51,915 nt of DNA from an uncultured Bacteroidales bacterium (lineage in GTDB: Bacteria > Bacteroidota > Bacteroidia > Bacteroidales > F082): the NCBI GenBank assembly GCA_900317155.1, contig ONFO01000024.1, positions 1 through 51,915 of the forward strand, written 5' to 3'. The notes below the pieces were generated by a model. The model worked only from the letters and a program-made list of their open reading frames with translations, had not been told where the DNA came from and made no database searches. Below are positions 24,150 to 33,765 of the stretch, in pieces; position 1 is the first letter of the stretch; each line of letters starts with the position of its first letter. The position numbers and the translations under genes were made by a program.

Positions 24150-26513
24150 CTAAAACGCCTTCCGCCACCCACAACCATTTCGCCACTCGGAGCAGCCGTA
24201 AGCCGTTTTACCTTTTATAATATGTCCTTTGCCGCATAATGGACATGGCTGCCCGATGATAGCATCAGTATTATCAAAATTATTTGATGCAGGATGCTCT
24301 TCCAAATTCACAGGATTCACCTCTATCTTCTCAATTTGAATACCATATTTCTTTGCTAAGAAACGCAATGCTTCGGGATAGGTGTAATGCTCGTGTTCCA
24401 TAAGGAACTTAACAGAATCACCTCCTTTACCACAACTGAAACACTTAAATATGTTTCGTGCTGGATTCACATTAAAAGTTCCTGACTTATCATCATGAAA
24501 AGGACAAAATCCATTCAAATTAGCCCCATGCCTCTTAAGCGTAACAAATTCGCCAACCACCTCTTCAATACGGGCTGCCTGTAGTATTTCACTTACAGTC
24601 TCTCTAGGAATAGATTTTTTTGTTGTAGATTTGGGAGAAACTGCCTTAGGTGTTTGCTCTGAGGATTTCTTGGCAGCCATCTTTTTCGGCACCAACTTCT
24701 TCGGCTTCTCCTCCACCACTGCCGCCGCAACACGTCGGTTGCTGTTGTCCAGCATCACCGAAGTGACAATCTCCGTTACCATCTGCTTCAGCTCATCGAG
24801 GAACTGCCGCGCCTCGTATTTGTGCTGCTCAATCTCACGGAGTTTCTTCTCCCAGATACCCGTCAACTCGGCACTCTTCAGCAAATCCTCATGAATAAGA
24901 CCGATAAGCTCGATACCCGTTGGTGTAGGCTCCAAGCTTTTGCGAACCTTCCTGATATAGTTGCGTTTGAACAACGTTTCAATGATAGCCGCTCGTGTTG
25001 AAGGCCGTCCGATACCGTTTTCCTTCATCACCTCGCGCAACGACTCGTCGTCGACCAACTTGCCCGCCGTTTCCATGGCTCGAAGCAGCGTAGCTTCAGT
25101 ATATGGCTTCGGCGGCGAAGTCCACTTCTCAGCCAATTGTGGCTGGTGCGGTCCGTGCTCACCCTTCACAAAAATAGGCAAGGTCTTCTCCTCGTCTTCC
25201 CCCTCTTTCTTTTCTTCTTCCTGCTTCATCGGCTTGATGACCTCACGCCAGCCAGGCACTAAAATCTGTTTGCCTGACGTTTTGAACTCAACGTCTTCCA
25301 CTTTACCCAACACTGTCGTCGTGGCAAACTGGCAGTCGGGATAGAACACGGCGATGAAATGGCGGCAGACCTCATCGTAGACCTGCTGTTCGACAAAACT
25401 CAACCCCGTCGGAACCACACCCGTCGGGATGATGGCATGGTGGTCGGTGACCTTGCTGTTGTCGAACACCTTCTTGCTCTTGGGCAATTTCTTACCCGCC
25501 AAAGGCGCTGTGTATTCGGCATAATTGGTCAGTTTCGCCAAGATGTCGGGACACTTGGGATAGATGTCATCACTCAAATAAGTCGTGTCGACACGCGGAT
25601 AGGTGGTGTATTTCTTCTCGTAAAGGCTCTGGATGGTCTGCAAGGTTTGGTCGGCGGACAAATTGTATTTCTTGTTGCACTCCACCTGCAAGGAAGTCAA
25701 ATCATACAGCCTCGGCGGGGCTTCCGTGCCTTTCTTTGTAGAGATATCGGTTACAGTAAACTCTTTTCCCTCAATGCTTTGTAAGTCTTTTTGGCCGTCC
25801 TCAACCGAGCCATATTTGCCCTTGGTGGCCGTAAAAGCCGTATCCCTATAAACGGTCGACAACACCCAATAAGCCTCTGGCTTGAAGTTCGCGATTTCGT
25901 GATATCGGTTGACAATCAGTGCCAAGGTTGGGGTCTGTACCCTGCCAATGGACAGCACCTGTCGGTTTTGGCCATATTTCAAGGTATAGAGACGTGTGGC
26001 ATTCATGCCCAAGAGCCAGTCACCGATGGCACGCGAGAGACCCGCTTCATAAAGTGACTGATAATCTGTCTGGTCTTTCAAAGTCTTGAAACCTTCCCTG
26101 ATGGACTCCTCAGTCAAAGAGGAAATCCAAAGACGTTTTACCGGACACTTTACTGCGGCCTTTTGCATCACCCAACGCTGGATGAGCTCGCCCTCCTGAC
26201 CAGCATCACCGCAGTTCACGATTTCGTCAGCCTTTTGAAACAACGACTCGATGACCTTAAACTGTTTCTCAACACCTTTGTCCGCAATCAGTTTAATGCC
26301 AAACCGTTGCGGGATCATCGGTAGTCGGCTCAAAGCCCATGCTTTCCACTGGTCGGTGTAATCGTGTGGCTCTTTCAGGGTACAAAGATGACCGAAGGTC
26401 CAAGTCACCTGGTAGCCATTACCCTCCATGTAACCCTCATGAGTGGTGTTGGCTCCCAACACCTTGGCGATGTCGCGGGCGACACTTGGCTTTTCGGCAA
26501 TGCAAACGATCAT
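24150..26513 (-). CDS. topB: DNA topoisomerase III with C-terminal CHC2 primase-type zinc domain
   Basis: 787 residues. TOPRIM starts 'MIVCIAEKPSVARDIAKVLG'; the catalytic Tyr is in 'YTTYPRVDTTYLSDDIYP' (~residue 315). The type IA core runs to ~590 and a Lys-rich linker follows. Residues ~640-728 match the DnaG N-terminal zinc domain: 'CPFHDDKSGTFNV' (Cys670, His673) and 'IFKCFSCGKGGDSVKFLMEH' (Cys691, Cys694). The last ~35 residues are a zinc-ribbon-like tail ('CPLCGKGH', 'YGCSEWRNGCGW'). It relaxes and decatenates DNA via a 5'-phosphotyrosine intermediate. The CHC2 part is not in standard TopB and looks more AT-rich than the core. Its start overlaps the antiporter stop by 4 bases. Confidence 0.92.
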   Translation of the reverse strand: MIVCIAEKPSVARDIAKVLGANTTHEGYMEGNGYQVTWTFGHLCTLKEPHDYTDQWKAWALSRLPMIPQRFGIKLIADKGVEKQFKVIESLFQKADEIVNCGDAGQEGELIQRWVMQKAAVKCPVKRLWISSLTEESIREGFKTLKDQTDYQSLYEAGLSRAIGDWLLGMNATRLYTLKYGQNRQVLSIGRVQTPTLALIVNRYHEIANFKPEAYWVLSTVYRDTAFTATKGKYGSVEDGQKDLQSIEGKEFTVTDISTKKGTEAPPRLYDLTSLQVECNKKYNLSADQTLQTIQSLYEKKYTTYPRVDTTYLSDDIYPKCPDILAKLTNYAEYTAPLAGKKLPKSKKVFDNSKVTDHHAIIPTGVVPTGLSFVEQQVYDEVCRHFIAVFYPDCQFATTTVLGKVEDVEFKTSGKQILVPGWREVIKPMKQEEEKKEGEDEEKTLPIFVKGEHGPHQPQLAEKWTSPPKPYTEATLLRAMETAGKLVDDESLREVMKENGIGRPSTRAAIIETLFKRNYIRKVRKSLEPTPTGIELIGLIHEDLLKSAELTGIWEKKLREIEQHKYEARQFLDELKQMVTEIVTSVMLDNSNRRVAAAVVEEKPKKLVPKKMAAKKSSEQTPKAVSPKSTTKKSIPRETVSEILQAARIEEVVGEFVTLKRHGANLNGFCPFHDDKSGTFNVNPARNIFKCFSCGKGGDSVKFLMEHEHYTYPEALRFLAKKYGIQIEKIEVNPVNLEEHPASNNFDNTDAIIGQPCPLCGKGHIIKGKTAYGCSEWRNGCGWRKAF

Positions 26514-28786
26514 CTTTCGTCCGGATTATAATTCATCAGGATCTCAGCCTTTTCCTTTTGCGCCACAAACCACACTAAATCAGCAGGTTGGAATGTGATT
26601 CTCGCAGACGGATTCAAAATGAAATGGCCGTCGCGTTCGATGGCAATAATCATGGCATCAAAGTTCTCGGCCAAGCCAGAGTCCATCAAAGCCACGCCAA
26701 CGTAAGGACTGATGGGTCGCACTTCCACCTTGTACAAATCCACTTCGCTCTCCTCATGCTCCTGAATCAACTGCTCGTCAAACAATTCCACACGTGGCAG
26801 CAACAGCCTCAAATGGTCTTCATGCCCCACAAAAGTAATCTTATCGTACGGAAAAAGCTGAAAATCAGACTTGGGCAATTCGACAAGTTGTTTGCCACGC
26901 TCCACGCTCACCACGCTCACATTATAATTGTCGCGGAAATCTGTCTCCCTGATAATTTTACCTGAATAAGGGCTATCTGGACTCAGCGTCATCTTCTGCA
27001 AATGGCAGTTTTCCTGCAAAATCTCAGGGATAGCGAACACTTGCGACGACTGTCTCTTGTTGAGGTTATCAAGGAAATTATCCTCAATGCGCTTGTAAAA
27101 GTTCATCGCCGGGCTCACTACACGAAGCAAAAGGGTGTAACCCAATGCCATAGCCACATTAATCCAACGACCAAATGAAGCACCTACGCCCAAACGAAGC
27201 CAAAACGCTTCATTGAAGAAATGACGCAAAACCGAGGTGGCCACCACCCATACGATGATGAAGCGCAAGATGAAAATCGAAAGAATCAATGTTTTGTTGA
27301 ACTTACTGTGTTCCATCAACTTATGCGTCGTCTTAACCAGAGTATGCCTGAAACCAATGGCCCATAGGAAAGGTGACACCAAAGCCAAAGTGATAACCGC
27401 TGCAATGACGTTACCCCACAAACCTGGCACATAAATCATGATTAAGGAACCCGCCCAAAAACAGATGAAAATCAACGCTATGATAATGGCGATATAGATG
27501 ATGATATGCTTGAACTGCCGTCCAATGAAGCTAGCCATGCTCACCTTCTCGCCACTCTTCACCTTGATGCCACTCTCCCTGTTTTCAAAATGATTCAGCC
27601 AGTTCTCTGAAAGATGCGTGCTCACCCATTGGTAAGTCGGGACTGCCGCCTTGATGGCATACGGCGTAAGGAAAGTCGTAATGATAGACACTGAAACGAT
27701 GATAGGATACAAGAACTCATCGATGACACCATAACTAAGTCCTAACGAAGCGATAATAAAGGAAAACTCACCGATTTGACTGAAACAGAAACCGCCTTGG
27801 AAGGCTTGTTTCAGCCCTAAACCAGCTATCAACCGGCCAGCCACGTTACTCAAAGGCTTGAAGAGAAGCAACACACCTGTAATCACCAATATTTGCCACC
27901 AATACTCAACCAAAATCTTCGGGTCGACCATCATACCCACCGAGACAAAGAACACGGCTCCAAACAAATTCTTAATCGGAGTAGTGACCTTATGAATCAT
28001 CTCAGCCTCAAGCGTTTCGGCCAAAATAGAGCCCATAATGAAGGCACCCAAAGCCGAAGAAAAACCAGCCAGATTGGCCAGTACAACCATCATAAAACAC
28101 AATCCCACCGAGAATACCGTCAAGGTTTCCTCCGACATGAACTTACGTGCCCAACGCAAAACGGTAGGCACGATGAAGATACCGCCCAAAAACCAAACCA
28201 GCAAGAAGAATCCTAGTTTCAACATACTGGAAACCAGTTGCATACCATCAAAGCTCTTACTTACTGCCAATGTAGACAAAACCACCATGAGCAAAACTGC
28301 CTCAAGGTCTTCAACCACCAACTCACCAATGACATTGCCGCTGAACTTCTCACGATGCAACTTCATGTCATCGAAGGCTTTAGCGATAATCGTAGTGGAC
28401 GAAATAGAAAGCATGGCGCCGAGGAAGATGCTGTCCATCTGCGACCAACCCAATAGTTTTCCAAGCATAAATCCAACCACACACATGGTCACTAACTCGG
28501 TCAATGCCGTGATGCCAACCGTCCCTCCCACCTTCTTCAGCTTCTTGAAGCTGAACTCCAAGCCGATACCGAACAACATGAACACCATACCAATTTCGCT
28601 CCAAGTCTCCACGCTCGTATGGTCGCTGATGACAGGAAACCATTCGAAATTAGGGCCAATCAAGAAGCCAGCAATGATGTAGCCCAACACAACAGGCTGT
28701 TTCAACCATTTGAAAATCACCGTGGTGAGACCAGCCGTAACCAATATCAAGGCGAGGTCGGAAAACAGTGCAGGTAAGGATTCCAT
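26510..28786 (-). CDS. Cation:proton antiporter, CPA2 type, with TrkA-C domains (1)
   Basis: 758 residues. About a dozen membrane segments come first, starting 'LPALFSDLALILVTAGLTTV' with the CPA2 motif 'GYIIAGFLIGPNF' and a Na+/H+-exchanger-like 'LFGIGLEFSFKKLKK'. The C-terminal ~190 residues hold two TrkA-C/RCK-C-like units: 'LSPDSPYSGKIIRETDF' and 'ISPYVGVALMDSGLAENFD'. No RCK-N (NAD-binding) part is present. It likely exchanges K+ or Na+ for H+ across the inner membrane. It is a tandem paralogue of the gene upstream, with 5 bases between them, and its stop overlaps topB. Confidence 0.9.
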   Translation of the reverse strand: MESLPALFSDLALILVTAGLTTVIFKWLKQPVVLGYIIAGFLIGPNFEWFPVISDHTSVETWSEIGMVFMLFGIGLEFSFKKLKKVGGTVGITALTELVTMCVVGFMLGKLLGWSQMDSIFLGAMLSISSTTIIAKAFDDMKLHREKFSGNVIGELVVEDLEAVLLMVVLSTLAVSKSFDGMQLVSSMLKLGFFLLVWFLGGIFIVPTVLRWARKFMSEETLTVFSVGLCFMMVVLANLAGFSSALGAFIMGSILAETLEAEMIHKVTTPIKNLFGAVFFVSVGMMVDPKILVEYWWQILVITGVLLLFKPLSNVAGRLIAGLGLKQAFQGGFCFSQIGEFSFIIASLGLSYGVIDEFLYPIIVSVSIITTFLTPYAIKAAVPTYQWVSTHLSENWLNHFENRESGIKVKSGEKVSMASFIGRQFKHIIIYIAIIIALIFICFWAGSLIMIYVPGLWGNVIAAVITLALVSPFLWAIGFRHTLVKTTHKLMEHSKFNKTLILSIFILRFIIVWVVATSVLRHFFNEAFWLRLGVGASFGRWINVAMALGYTLLLRVVSPAMNFYKRIEDNFLDNLNKRQSSQVFAIPEILQENCHLQKMTLSPDSPYSGKIIRETDFRDNYNVSVVSVERGKQLVELPKSDFQLFPYDKITFVGHEDHLRLLLPRVELFDEQLIQEHEESEVDLYKVEVRPISPYVGVALMDSGLAENFDAMIIAIERDGHFILNPSARITFQPADLVWFVAQKEKAEILMNYNPDER

Positions 28787-28814
28787 AGTTATCAGTTATC
28801 AGTTGTTAGTTGTT
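28787..28814. repeat. Four heptamers spanning a gene junction
   Basis: AGTTATC, AGTTATC, AGTTGTT, AGTTGTT (28787-28814). They cover the 5-base gap between the two antiporters and extend into the 3' end of the upstream one, encoding its last residues (QLTTDN) and stop. Confidence 0.75.
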
Positions 28815-31092
28815 CGGTTTTTGTTTCGTAAGCGTATTGAATCAATGCTTTGGCGTTGGTTTCAGTGGAAACAAACCACACTATATCGCCTTGTTGGAAC
28901 ACGAATGAGGACAATGGGTTAAGGAAGAAATCTTTGTCGCGTTCAATGGCAATTACCATGACATTGAAGTGATTGAGCAGGTCAGAATCATGAAGGGACA
29001 CGCCCGCAAAACGGCTGTTCGGACCCACAACTGAGTTATGGATATCAACATCACTCTCAGGACGTTCCTTGATCAGCACGTCATCTTCCACCTCAACGAA
29101 AGGTCTAAGCTTGGCCAGTTGCTCTTCGGTACCGATGAAAGTCACCTCGTCGTCAGGAAACAAGATGAAGTCGCGGCGCGGCAGGTCGATAAACTCATCG
29201 GCACGGTCAACACACACCACGCTGGTGCCATACGTTTGACGGAAGTCCGTCTCGCGTATGCGTTTGCCTACATATTGGCTCTTTGGACTCAAAGCCATTT
29301 TCTCCATAGCGAAATTCTCCTGCAACACCTCAGGCAACACAAACGACTTCAAAGTGTCGCGTTTGTTCATGTTTTCGAGGAAACGGCGCTCAATAGTCTC
29401 ATACCAATGCATCACAGGCGTAATCACACGAAGAACGACTATGTAAACGACTGCCAAACCCAAAGCAATCAGGTGGTTAGGAGCATTTCGCAAACCCAGG
29501 CTAGCCCAAAACTCAGTATCCAGATAATGGTTGTTGATATTGACAACGACACCCCAAACGATGATGATACGCAAGATGAAAATCAACTTGATGGAATTCT
29601 TGTTGAATTGACTCTCAGCCATCAGTTTTCCGGTAGTTTTCTTCATGCTATGCTTGAAGGCCACCGCCCACAGGAAGGGTGACATGACCAAAAGGGTGAC
29701 GGCCAGCGAGACCAAACCACCAATGGGCTGAGGAACATAATCTTCAATAAACATACAAAGCGAGAAGCAAATCAGCATCAAGGCGATGATGATGGAAGCA
29801 TAGAGCACAAGGTTTTTCAGCTGGCTCATAAGATAATCCTTCATTGTCACCTCTTCGCCATTCGTCGACTTCACAACTTTTTCTTCGCTTCCAAAGCCAT
29901 TTTTCCAGCTATCGGGCACTTTCTTCTCAATCCAATGGAATAATGGCTCTCCTCCCTTAATCATATAAGGCGTGAGGAAAGTGGTGATGATAGAAACCGA
30001 AACGATGATGGGATAAAGGAAATCGTCGATGACGCCAAAACTCATACCCACCGTGGCAATGATGAACGAGAACTCACCGATTTGGCCAAAACACATACCT
30101 GCGCGAACAGCATTGTGAAGGTTATCGCCCGAAAACAACATGCCCAAACCCGAACTCAATGATTTCAGCACGACCACGACAATAGTGATGACCAGAATCT
30201 GCCACCAATATTGCACCAAGATGGCCGGATTGACCATCATACCGACCGAAACGAAGAACACAGCTCCAAACAGGTTCTTGATAGGGGTAGTGAGTTTGTG
30301 AATCATCTCAGCCTCAAGTGTTTCAGCCAAGATAGAGCCCATAATGAAAGCACCCAAAGCCGATGAGAAACCCGCTTTGTTGGCCAGCCAAACCATAAAG
30401 AAACACAAACCTACCGAGAACACGGTCAACGTTTCTTCCGACATGAACTTTCGTGCCCACTTGAGGATGGTCGGAATCAGGAACACGCCACCGACATACC
30501 ACACCAATAGGAAGAAAACAAGTCGTACCACGCCCATCATCAACTCCTTCCCATCCAAGGTAGCACTGACCGCCATGGTGGAAAGCACCACCATCATCAG
30601 GATGGCGGCCAGGTCTTCAACCACCAGAACGCCAATAACGCTTCCCGTAAATCGCTCCCCTTTCATCTTCAGGTCGTCGAAAGCCTTGGCGATGATGGTT
30701 GTGGATGACATGGAAAGCATGGCGCCGAGGAAGATGCTGTCCATCTGCGACCAGCCCATGATTTTGCCAAGGACGAAGCCGATGATGCACATCGAAACCA
30801 GTTCCGTAAGTGCGGTAATTCCCACAGTACCAGCCTGTTTCTTCAATTTCTTGAAGCTAAATTCCAAGCCAATAGCGAACAGCAGGAAAACCATGCCGAT
30901 TTCGCTCCAAATCTCCATGCTTTCGTGGTCGCTAATGACTGGAAACCAAGGGAAATAAGGGCCAATGAGCAGACCAGCGATGATATAGCCCAACACCAAA
31001 GGCTGCTTCAACCATTTAAAAAGAACCGTTGTGACACCTGCCGTAACCAATATCAGGGCAAGGTCGGAAAATAATGCAGGTAACTCTGACAT
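28792..31092 (-). CDS. Cation:proton antiporter, CPA2 type, with TrkA-C domains (2)
   Basis: 766 residues from the ATG at 31092, where 'MSELPALFSDLALILVTAGV' lines up with the paralogue's N-terminus. An upstream in-frame ATG at 31155 would lie upstream of the promoter and inside the terminator. The order is the same as in paralogue 1: 'GYIIAGLLIGPYF', 'LFAIGLEFSFKKLKK', then TrkA-C-like 'LSPKSQYVGKRIRETDF' and 'VGPNSRFAGVSLHDSDLL'. Tandem duplication is evident. The tail QLTTDN comes from a heptamer repeat. It is expected to help K+/Na+ and pH balance. Confidence 0.9.
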   Translation of the reverse strand: MSELPALFSDLALILVTAGVTTVLFKWLKQPLVLGYIIAGLLIGPYFPWFPVISDHESMEIWSEIGMVFLLFAIGLEFSFKKLKKQAGTVGITALTELVSMCIIGFVLGKIMGWSQMDSIFLGAMLSMSSTTIIAKAFDDLKMKGERFTGSVIGVLVVEDLAAILMMVVLSTMAVSATLDGKELMMGVVRLVFFLLVWYVGGVFLIPTILKWARKFMSEETLTVFSVGLCFFMVWLANKAGFSSALGAFIMGSILAETLEAEMIHKLTTPIKNLFGAVFFVSVGMMVNPAILVQYWWQILVITIVVVVLKSLSSGLGMLFSGDNLHNAVRAGMCFGQIGEFSFIIATVGMSFGVIDDFLYPIIVSVSIITTFLTPYMIKGGEPLFHWIEKKVPDSWKNGFGSEEKVVKSTNGEEVTMKDYLMSQLKNLVLYASIIIALMLICFSLCMFIEDYVPQPIGGLVSLAVTLLVMSPFLWAVAFKHSMKKTTGKLMAESQFNKNSIKLIFILRIIIVWGVVVNINNHYLDTEFWASLGLRNAPNHLIALGLAVVYIVVLRVITPVMHWYETIERRFLENMNKRDTLKSFVLPEVLQENFAMEKMALSPKSQYVGKRIRETDFRQTYGTSVVCVDRADEFIDLPRRDFILFPDDEVTFIGTEEQLAKLRPFVEVEDDVLIKERPESDVDIHNSVVGPNSRFAGVSLHDSDLLNHFNVMVIAIERDKDFFLNPLSSFVFQQGDIVWFVSTETNAKALIQYAYETKTEQLTTDN

Positions 31093-31113
31093 AATAGGGT
31101 TTGAATTTGTGAT

Positions 31114-31122
31114 GCAAAAGTA
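31114..31122 (-). promoter_or_regulatory. -7 promoter box of the antiporter operon
   Basis: Minus-strand TACTTTTGC, 21 bases before the ATG at 31092. It starts just after the T-tract of the fadD terminator; the two signals abut. Confidence 0.6.
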
Positions 31123-31123
31123 C

Positions 31124-31152
31124 AAAAAAAACGGCCTCATTCGAGACCGTTT
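31124..31152 (-). terminator. Rho-independent terminator of acyl-CoA synthetase gene
   Basis: Minus-strand stem AAACGGTCTC / GAGGCCGTTT with a 4-base loop (one G-T pair), followed by at least seven T. It lies 6 bases after the stop at 31159. Confidence 0.85.
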
Positions 31153-31158
31153 CATTAT

Positions 31159-32982
31159 TTATTCCGCAAACATCCCGTCAATCAACGATTGGTATCGCTC
31201 TGCAATGGCCTTGCGACGGATTTTGAGACTAGGAGTCATCTCTCCGTCTTCGATGGTCCATTCATGGTCGAGCAGCTCAAAACGCTTGATCTTTTCATAG
31301 TCGCCGAAAAACTTGTTGTAACTATCGACCTCCTTGCGGAAGCGGTCGTTGACAGCTTTCATCTTAATCATTTCCGCATTGGTAGTATAGGCGATGTGAT
31401 TCTCCTCACACCAAGTCTTTAGATGATCAAAATTGGGGACAATCAAGGCTGCTGCAAACTTCTGGTTCTCGCCCACCACCATGATGCTGTTGATGAACGG
31501 CGACTCCATGAAGCGGTTTTCTATCAAGGCCGGGGAGATGTACTTGCCCATCGAGTCCTTGAAGATTTCCTTCATGCGGCCCGTAATTTTCAGCAGGCCG
31601 TCCTCGTCGAACTCGCCGATGTCGCCCGTATGGAAGTAACCCTCTTCGTCGATGGCGACTTTGGTCTGTTCCTCGTCCTTGTAGTAGCCCTTCATCACCG
31701 CCGAACCCTTCACGAGTATCTCGCCCGATTCAGGGTCGATCTTGAATTGCACACTTTTACAAGGCACGCCTACCGTTCCCGCCTTGATGATACCCAAAGC
31801 CAAGCTGTTGGTAGCAATCACGGGTGAGGTCTCCGTCAAGCCATAACCCTCGATGATAGGGATGTCCATAGCTGCAAAAAGACGCACCAAGCGTGGCTGC
31901 AAACTGGCACCACCCGAAATAATAAACTCCAAGCGACCGCCGAAGGCTTTCCTAACCTCCTTGAAGACCAATCGATTAGCCCAGTACAACTTGAATCGAT
32001 ATGTCCGTTGGGGTTTCTTCTCCGTCTCATCATAGCGTTCAGCTAACTTGAAAGCCCATAGGAAAATGCGTTTTTTCATGCCCTTCAGTTTGTCGCCCTT
32101 ACGGATAAAGCCGTTATACACTTTCTCAATAACGCGAGGCACCGTAGTGAAATGCTCGGGCTTCACATCAGAAAGGTCGCGCATGATGGTACCGAAGTTC
32201 TCCACATAATAGGTGGAATTGCCAAGATAGAGATGGGTATAAAGCACCGAGCGCTCGTAGATATGCGACAAGGGCAAAAAACTCACCACCTTGTGCGAAG
32301 AAGGCACAGGGTAATGCGGTCCGTAGTTGGCCACACAACTCATAAGGTTGTAATGCGTCAGCATCACGCCCTTTGGCATGCCAAGCGTGCCGGAAGTATA
32401 AATGATGGTAGCCACATCCTCAGGAGCGACAGCATCCTTATGCGCTTGCAATGCGAGCTGGCTCTTCTTGTCGATTTTGACGGAAACCATCAGTCCACGC
32501 AAGGTCATCATGCCTTCCACGGGATTGAAAGCGAACTCTTTGGGACGCACAGGCATCTGGTCAAGGGCTGGCTTCACCTTTTTATGAATAAGGGCACCTT
32601 CCTCAAAGACCACCTTGGGCTCGGCATGGTTGAGAATATGTTCGTAGTCGCTCTGGCGGGCCGTTGGATAAATGGGCACTAAGATAGCGCCAATCTGCTG
32701 AGCTGCGAAATCCACCATGTTCCACTGGGGGCAGTTGTTGGAAATCACCATCACACGGTCGCCCTTGCCAACGCCCAAACCAATCAGTCCTTGGCTAATC
32801 ACATCGGTCATTTTCACAAAGTCGCGGCTGATGTATTTTTTCCAAGCTCCGTCCACCTTACACGCAAACATGACTTTCTTCTTACCATATTTCTCAACAA
32901 ACCTTGGCAGGAGGTCGAAAGTACGTGGAGGTATGTCGGGATAGGCCTGAACGGTTTTTCCTTTATTGCTGTCCTTTTCCAT
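31159..32982 (-). CDS. fadD: Long-chain fatty acid-CoA ligase (AMP-forming)
   Basis: 607 residues. Motifs of the adenylate-forming family: P-loop 'TIIYTSGTLGMPKGVMLTH' (TSGT-L-G where T is usual), 'EGYGLTETSPVI' (A5), 'GYFHTGDIGEFDEDG' and 'ITGRMKEIFKDSMGKYISP' (A8 hinge and A10 region). It activates long-chain fatty acids to acyl-CoA with ATP at the inner membrane. Related ligases activate other acids, so the exact chain length is not fixed by sequence. It has its own terminator and is divergent from the phosphopantetheinyl transferase. Confidence 0.92.
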   Translation of the reverse strand: MEKDSNKGKTVQAYPDIPPRTFDLLPRFVEKYGKKKVMFACKVDGAWKKYISRDFVKMTDVISQGLIGLGVGKGDRVMVISNNCPQWNMVDFAAQQIGAILVPIYPTARQSDYEHILNHAEPKVVFEEGALIHKKVKPALDQMPVRPKEFAFNPVEGMMTLRGLMVSVKIDKKSQLALQAHKDAVAPEDVATIIYTSGTLGMPKGVMLTHYNLMSCVANYGPHYPVPSSHKVVSFLPLSHIYERSVLYTHLYLGNSTYYVENFGTIMRDLSDVKPEHFTTVPRVIEKVYNGFIRKGDKLKGMKKRIFLWAFKLAERYDETEKKPQRTYRFKLYWANRLVFKEVRKAFGGRLEFIISGGASLQPRLVRLFAAMDIPIIEGYGLTETSPVIATNSLALGIIKAGTVGVPCKSVQFKIDPESGEILVKGSAVMKGYYKDEEQTKVAIDEEGYFHTGDIGEFDEDGLLKITGRMKEIFKDSMGKYISPALIENRFMESPFINSIMVVGENQKFAAALIVPNFDHLKTWCEENHIAYTTNAEMIKMKAVNDRFRKEVDSYNKFFGDYEKIKRFELLDHEWTIEDGEMTPSLKIRRKAIAERYQSLIDGMFAE

Positions 32983-33117
32983 ATCTTTGAAAATTGTTGC
33001 GAAAATAAAAATAAATTTCCAACAACTCTATATTTTATCCAAACGATAGGTGATTTTTTGAACAAACAGGGTGATTTTTTCAACGAATTTTTTTGCAACC
33101 GATTGACCAAGAATAAT

Positions 33118-33126
33118 TATTTTTGC
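33118..33126 (+). promoter_or_regulatory. -7 promoter box of the phosphopantetheinyl transferase
   Basis: TATTTTTGC fits TAnnTTTGC, 17 bases before the ATG at 33143. A TTTG at 33092-33095 leaves a 22-base spacer, slightly long. Confidence 0.5.
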
Positions 33127-33142
33127 AAGAAAAAAGATTGGC

Positions 33143-33709
33143 ATGGTTTCCATTTTCGACGATATCACCCAGATTACGGAAGATGAAGTGCAAAGGATGT
33201 TGCCTTTGGTGAACGAACAACGGCGCAACGAAGCTTTGCGTTACAAACACCTGTTCGGACAATTTGCCTGTTTGAAGTCGTGGCTGATGTTGAAAGAATT
33301 GTTGCGACCATTGGGGGTCTACGATTTAAAAATGGAATTCAACGAACATGGCAAGCCGCTTCTGGTACAGCATCCTGACGTCCATTTCAACCTCAGTCAT
33401 TGCAAGAACGGCATTGCCGTGGTGGTCGACTTCTCCCCTGTCGGCATCGACATCGAGAGTTTCCGAAGAGACAACCTCTCCCTTGTCCGAAGGACGATGA
33501 ACCCTATCGAGGCAGAATGGATCCATGCTTCTTCCGATCCCGTGGAGACCTTCACCAAGTATTGGACCAAGAAAGAGGCCGTGGTGAAACTACGCGGCAC
33601 AGGCATCATTGACGATTTGAACCACGTATTGGATGGAGAGAACTACAGACTTGAAACACATCTCAACCGAGAGAAACGCTATGCCTGGAGCGTGGCTTTT
33701 ACCCAATAA
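33143..33709 (+). CDS. 4'-phosphopantetheinyl transferase (Sfp/AcpT-like)
   Basis: 188 residues. Signature pieces are 'FSPVGIDIESFRR' (metal-binding GIDxE) and 'FTKYWTKKEAVVKLRGTGI' (WxKKEAxxK). The family moves 4'-phosphopantetheine from CoA to a Ser of acyl- or peptidyl-carrier proteins in the cytoplasm. The carrier served cannot be told; no PKS/NRPS genes are nearby, so it may serve the fatty-acid carrier protein. It is a single gene with its own promoter, convergent with carbamate kinase. Confidence 0.88.
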   Translation: MVSIFDDITQITEDEVQRMLPLVNEQRRNEALRYKHLFGQFACLKSWLMLKELLRPLGVYDLKMEFNEHGKPLLVQHPDVHFNLSHCKNGIAVVVDFSPVGIDIESFRRDNLSLVRRTMNPIEAEWIHASSDPVETFTKYWTKKEAVVKLRGTGIIDDLNHVLDGENYRLETHLNREKRYAWSVAFTQ

Positions 33710-33738
33710 AAAGACTGCGAAGCCCAAGCTCCGCAGTC
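33708..33738 (-). terminator. Terminator of carbamate kinase gene
   Basis: Minus-strand stem GACTGCG / CGCAGTC (33713-33719 with 33732-33738) followed by TTTTT, which overlaps the stop of the convergent transferase gene. Confidence 0.75.
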
Positions 33739-33765
33739 AAATATGAAACACAAACAAAAATTGTT

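Noticed and set aside
24631-24894. Plus-strand ORFs inside topB and the antiporters
   Set aside because: They are shadows of long, well-supported minus-strand genes and show no family signal.
31093-31155. Upstream start of the second antiporter at 31155
   Set aside because: It lies inside the fadD terminator and upstream of the promoter box, and its extra residues do not match the paralogue.
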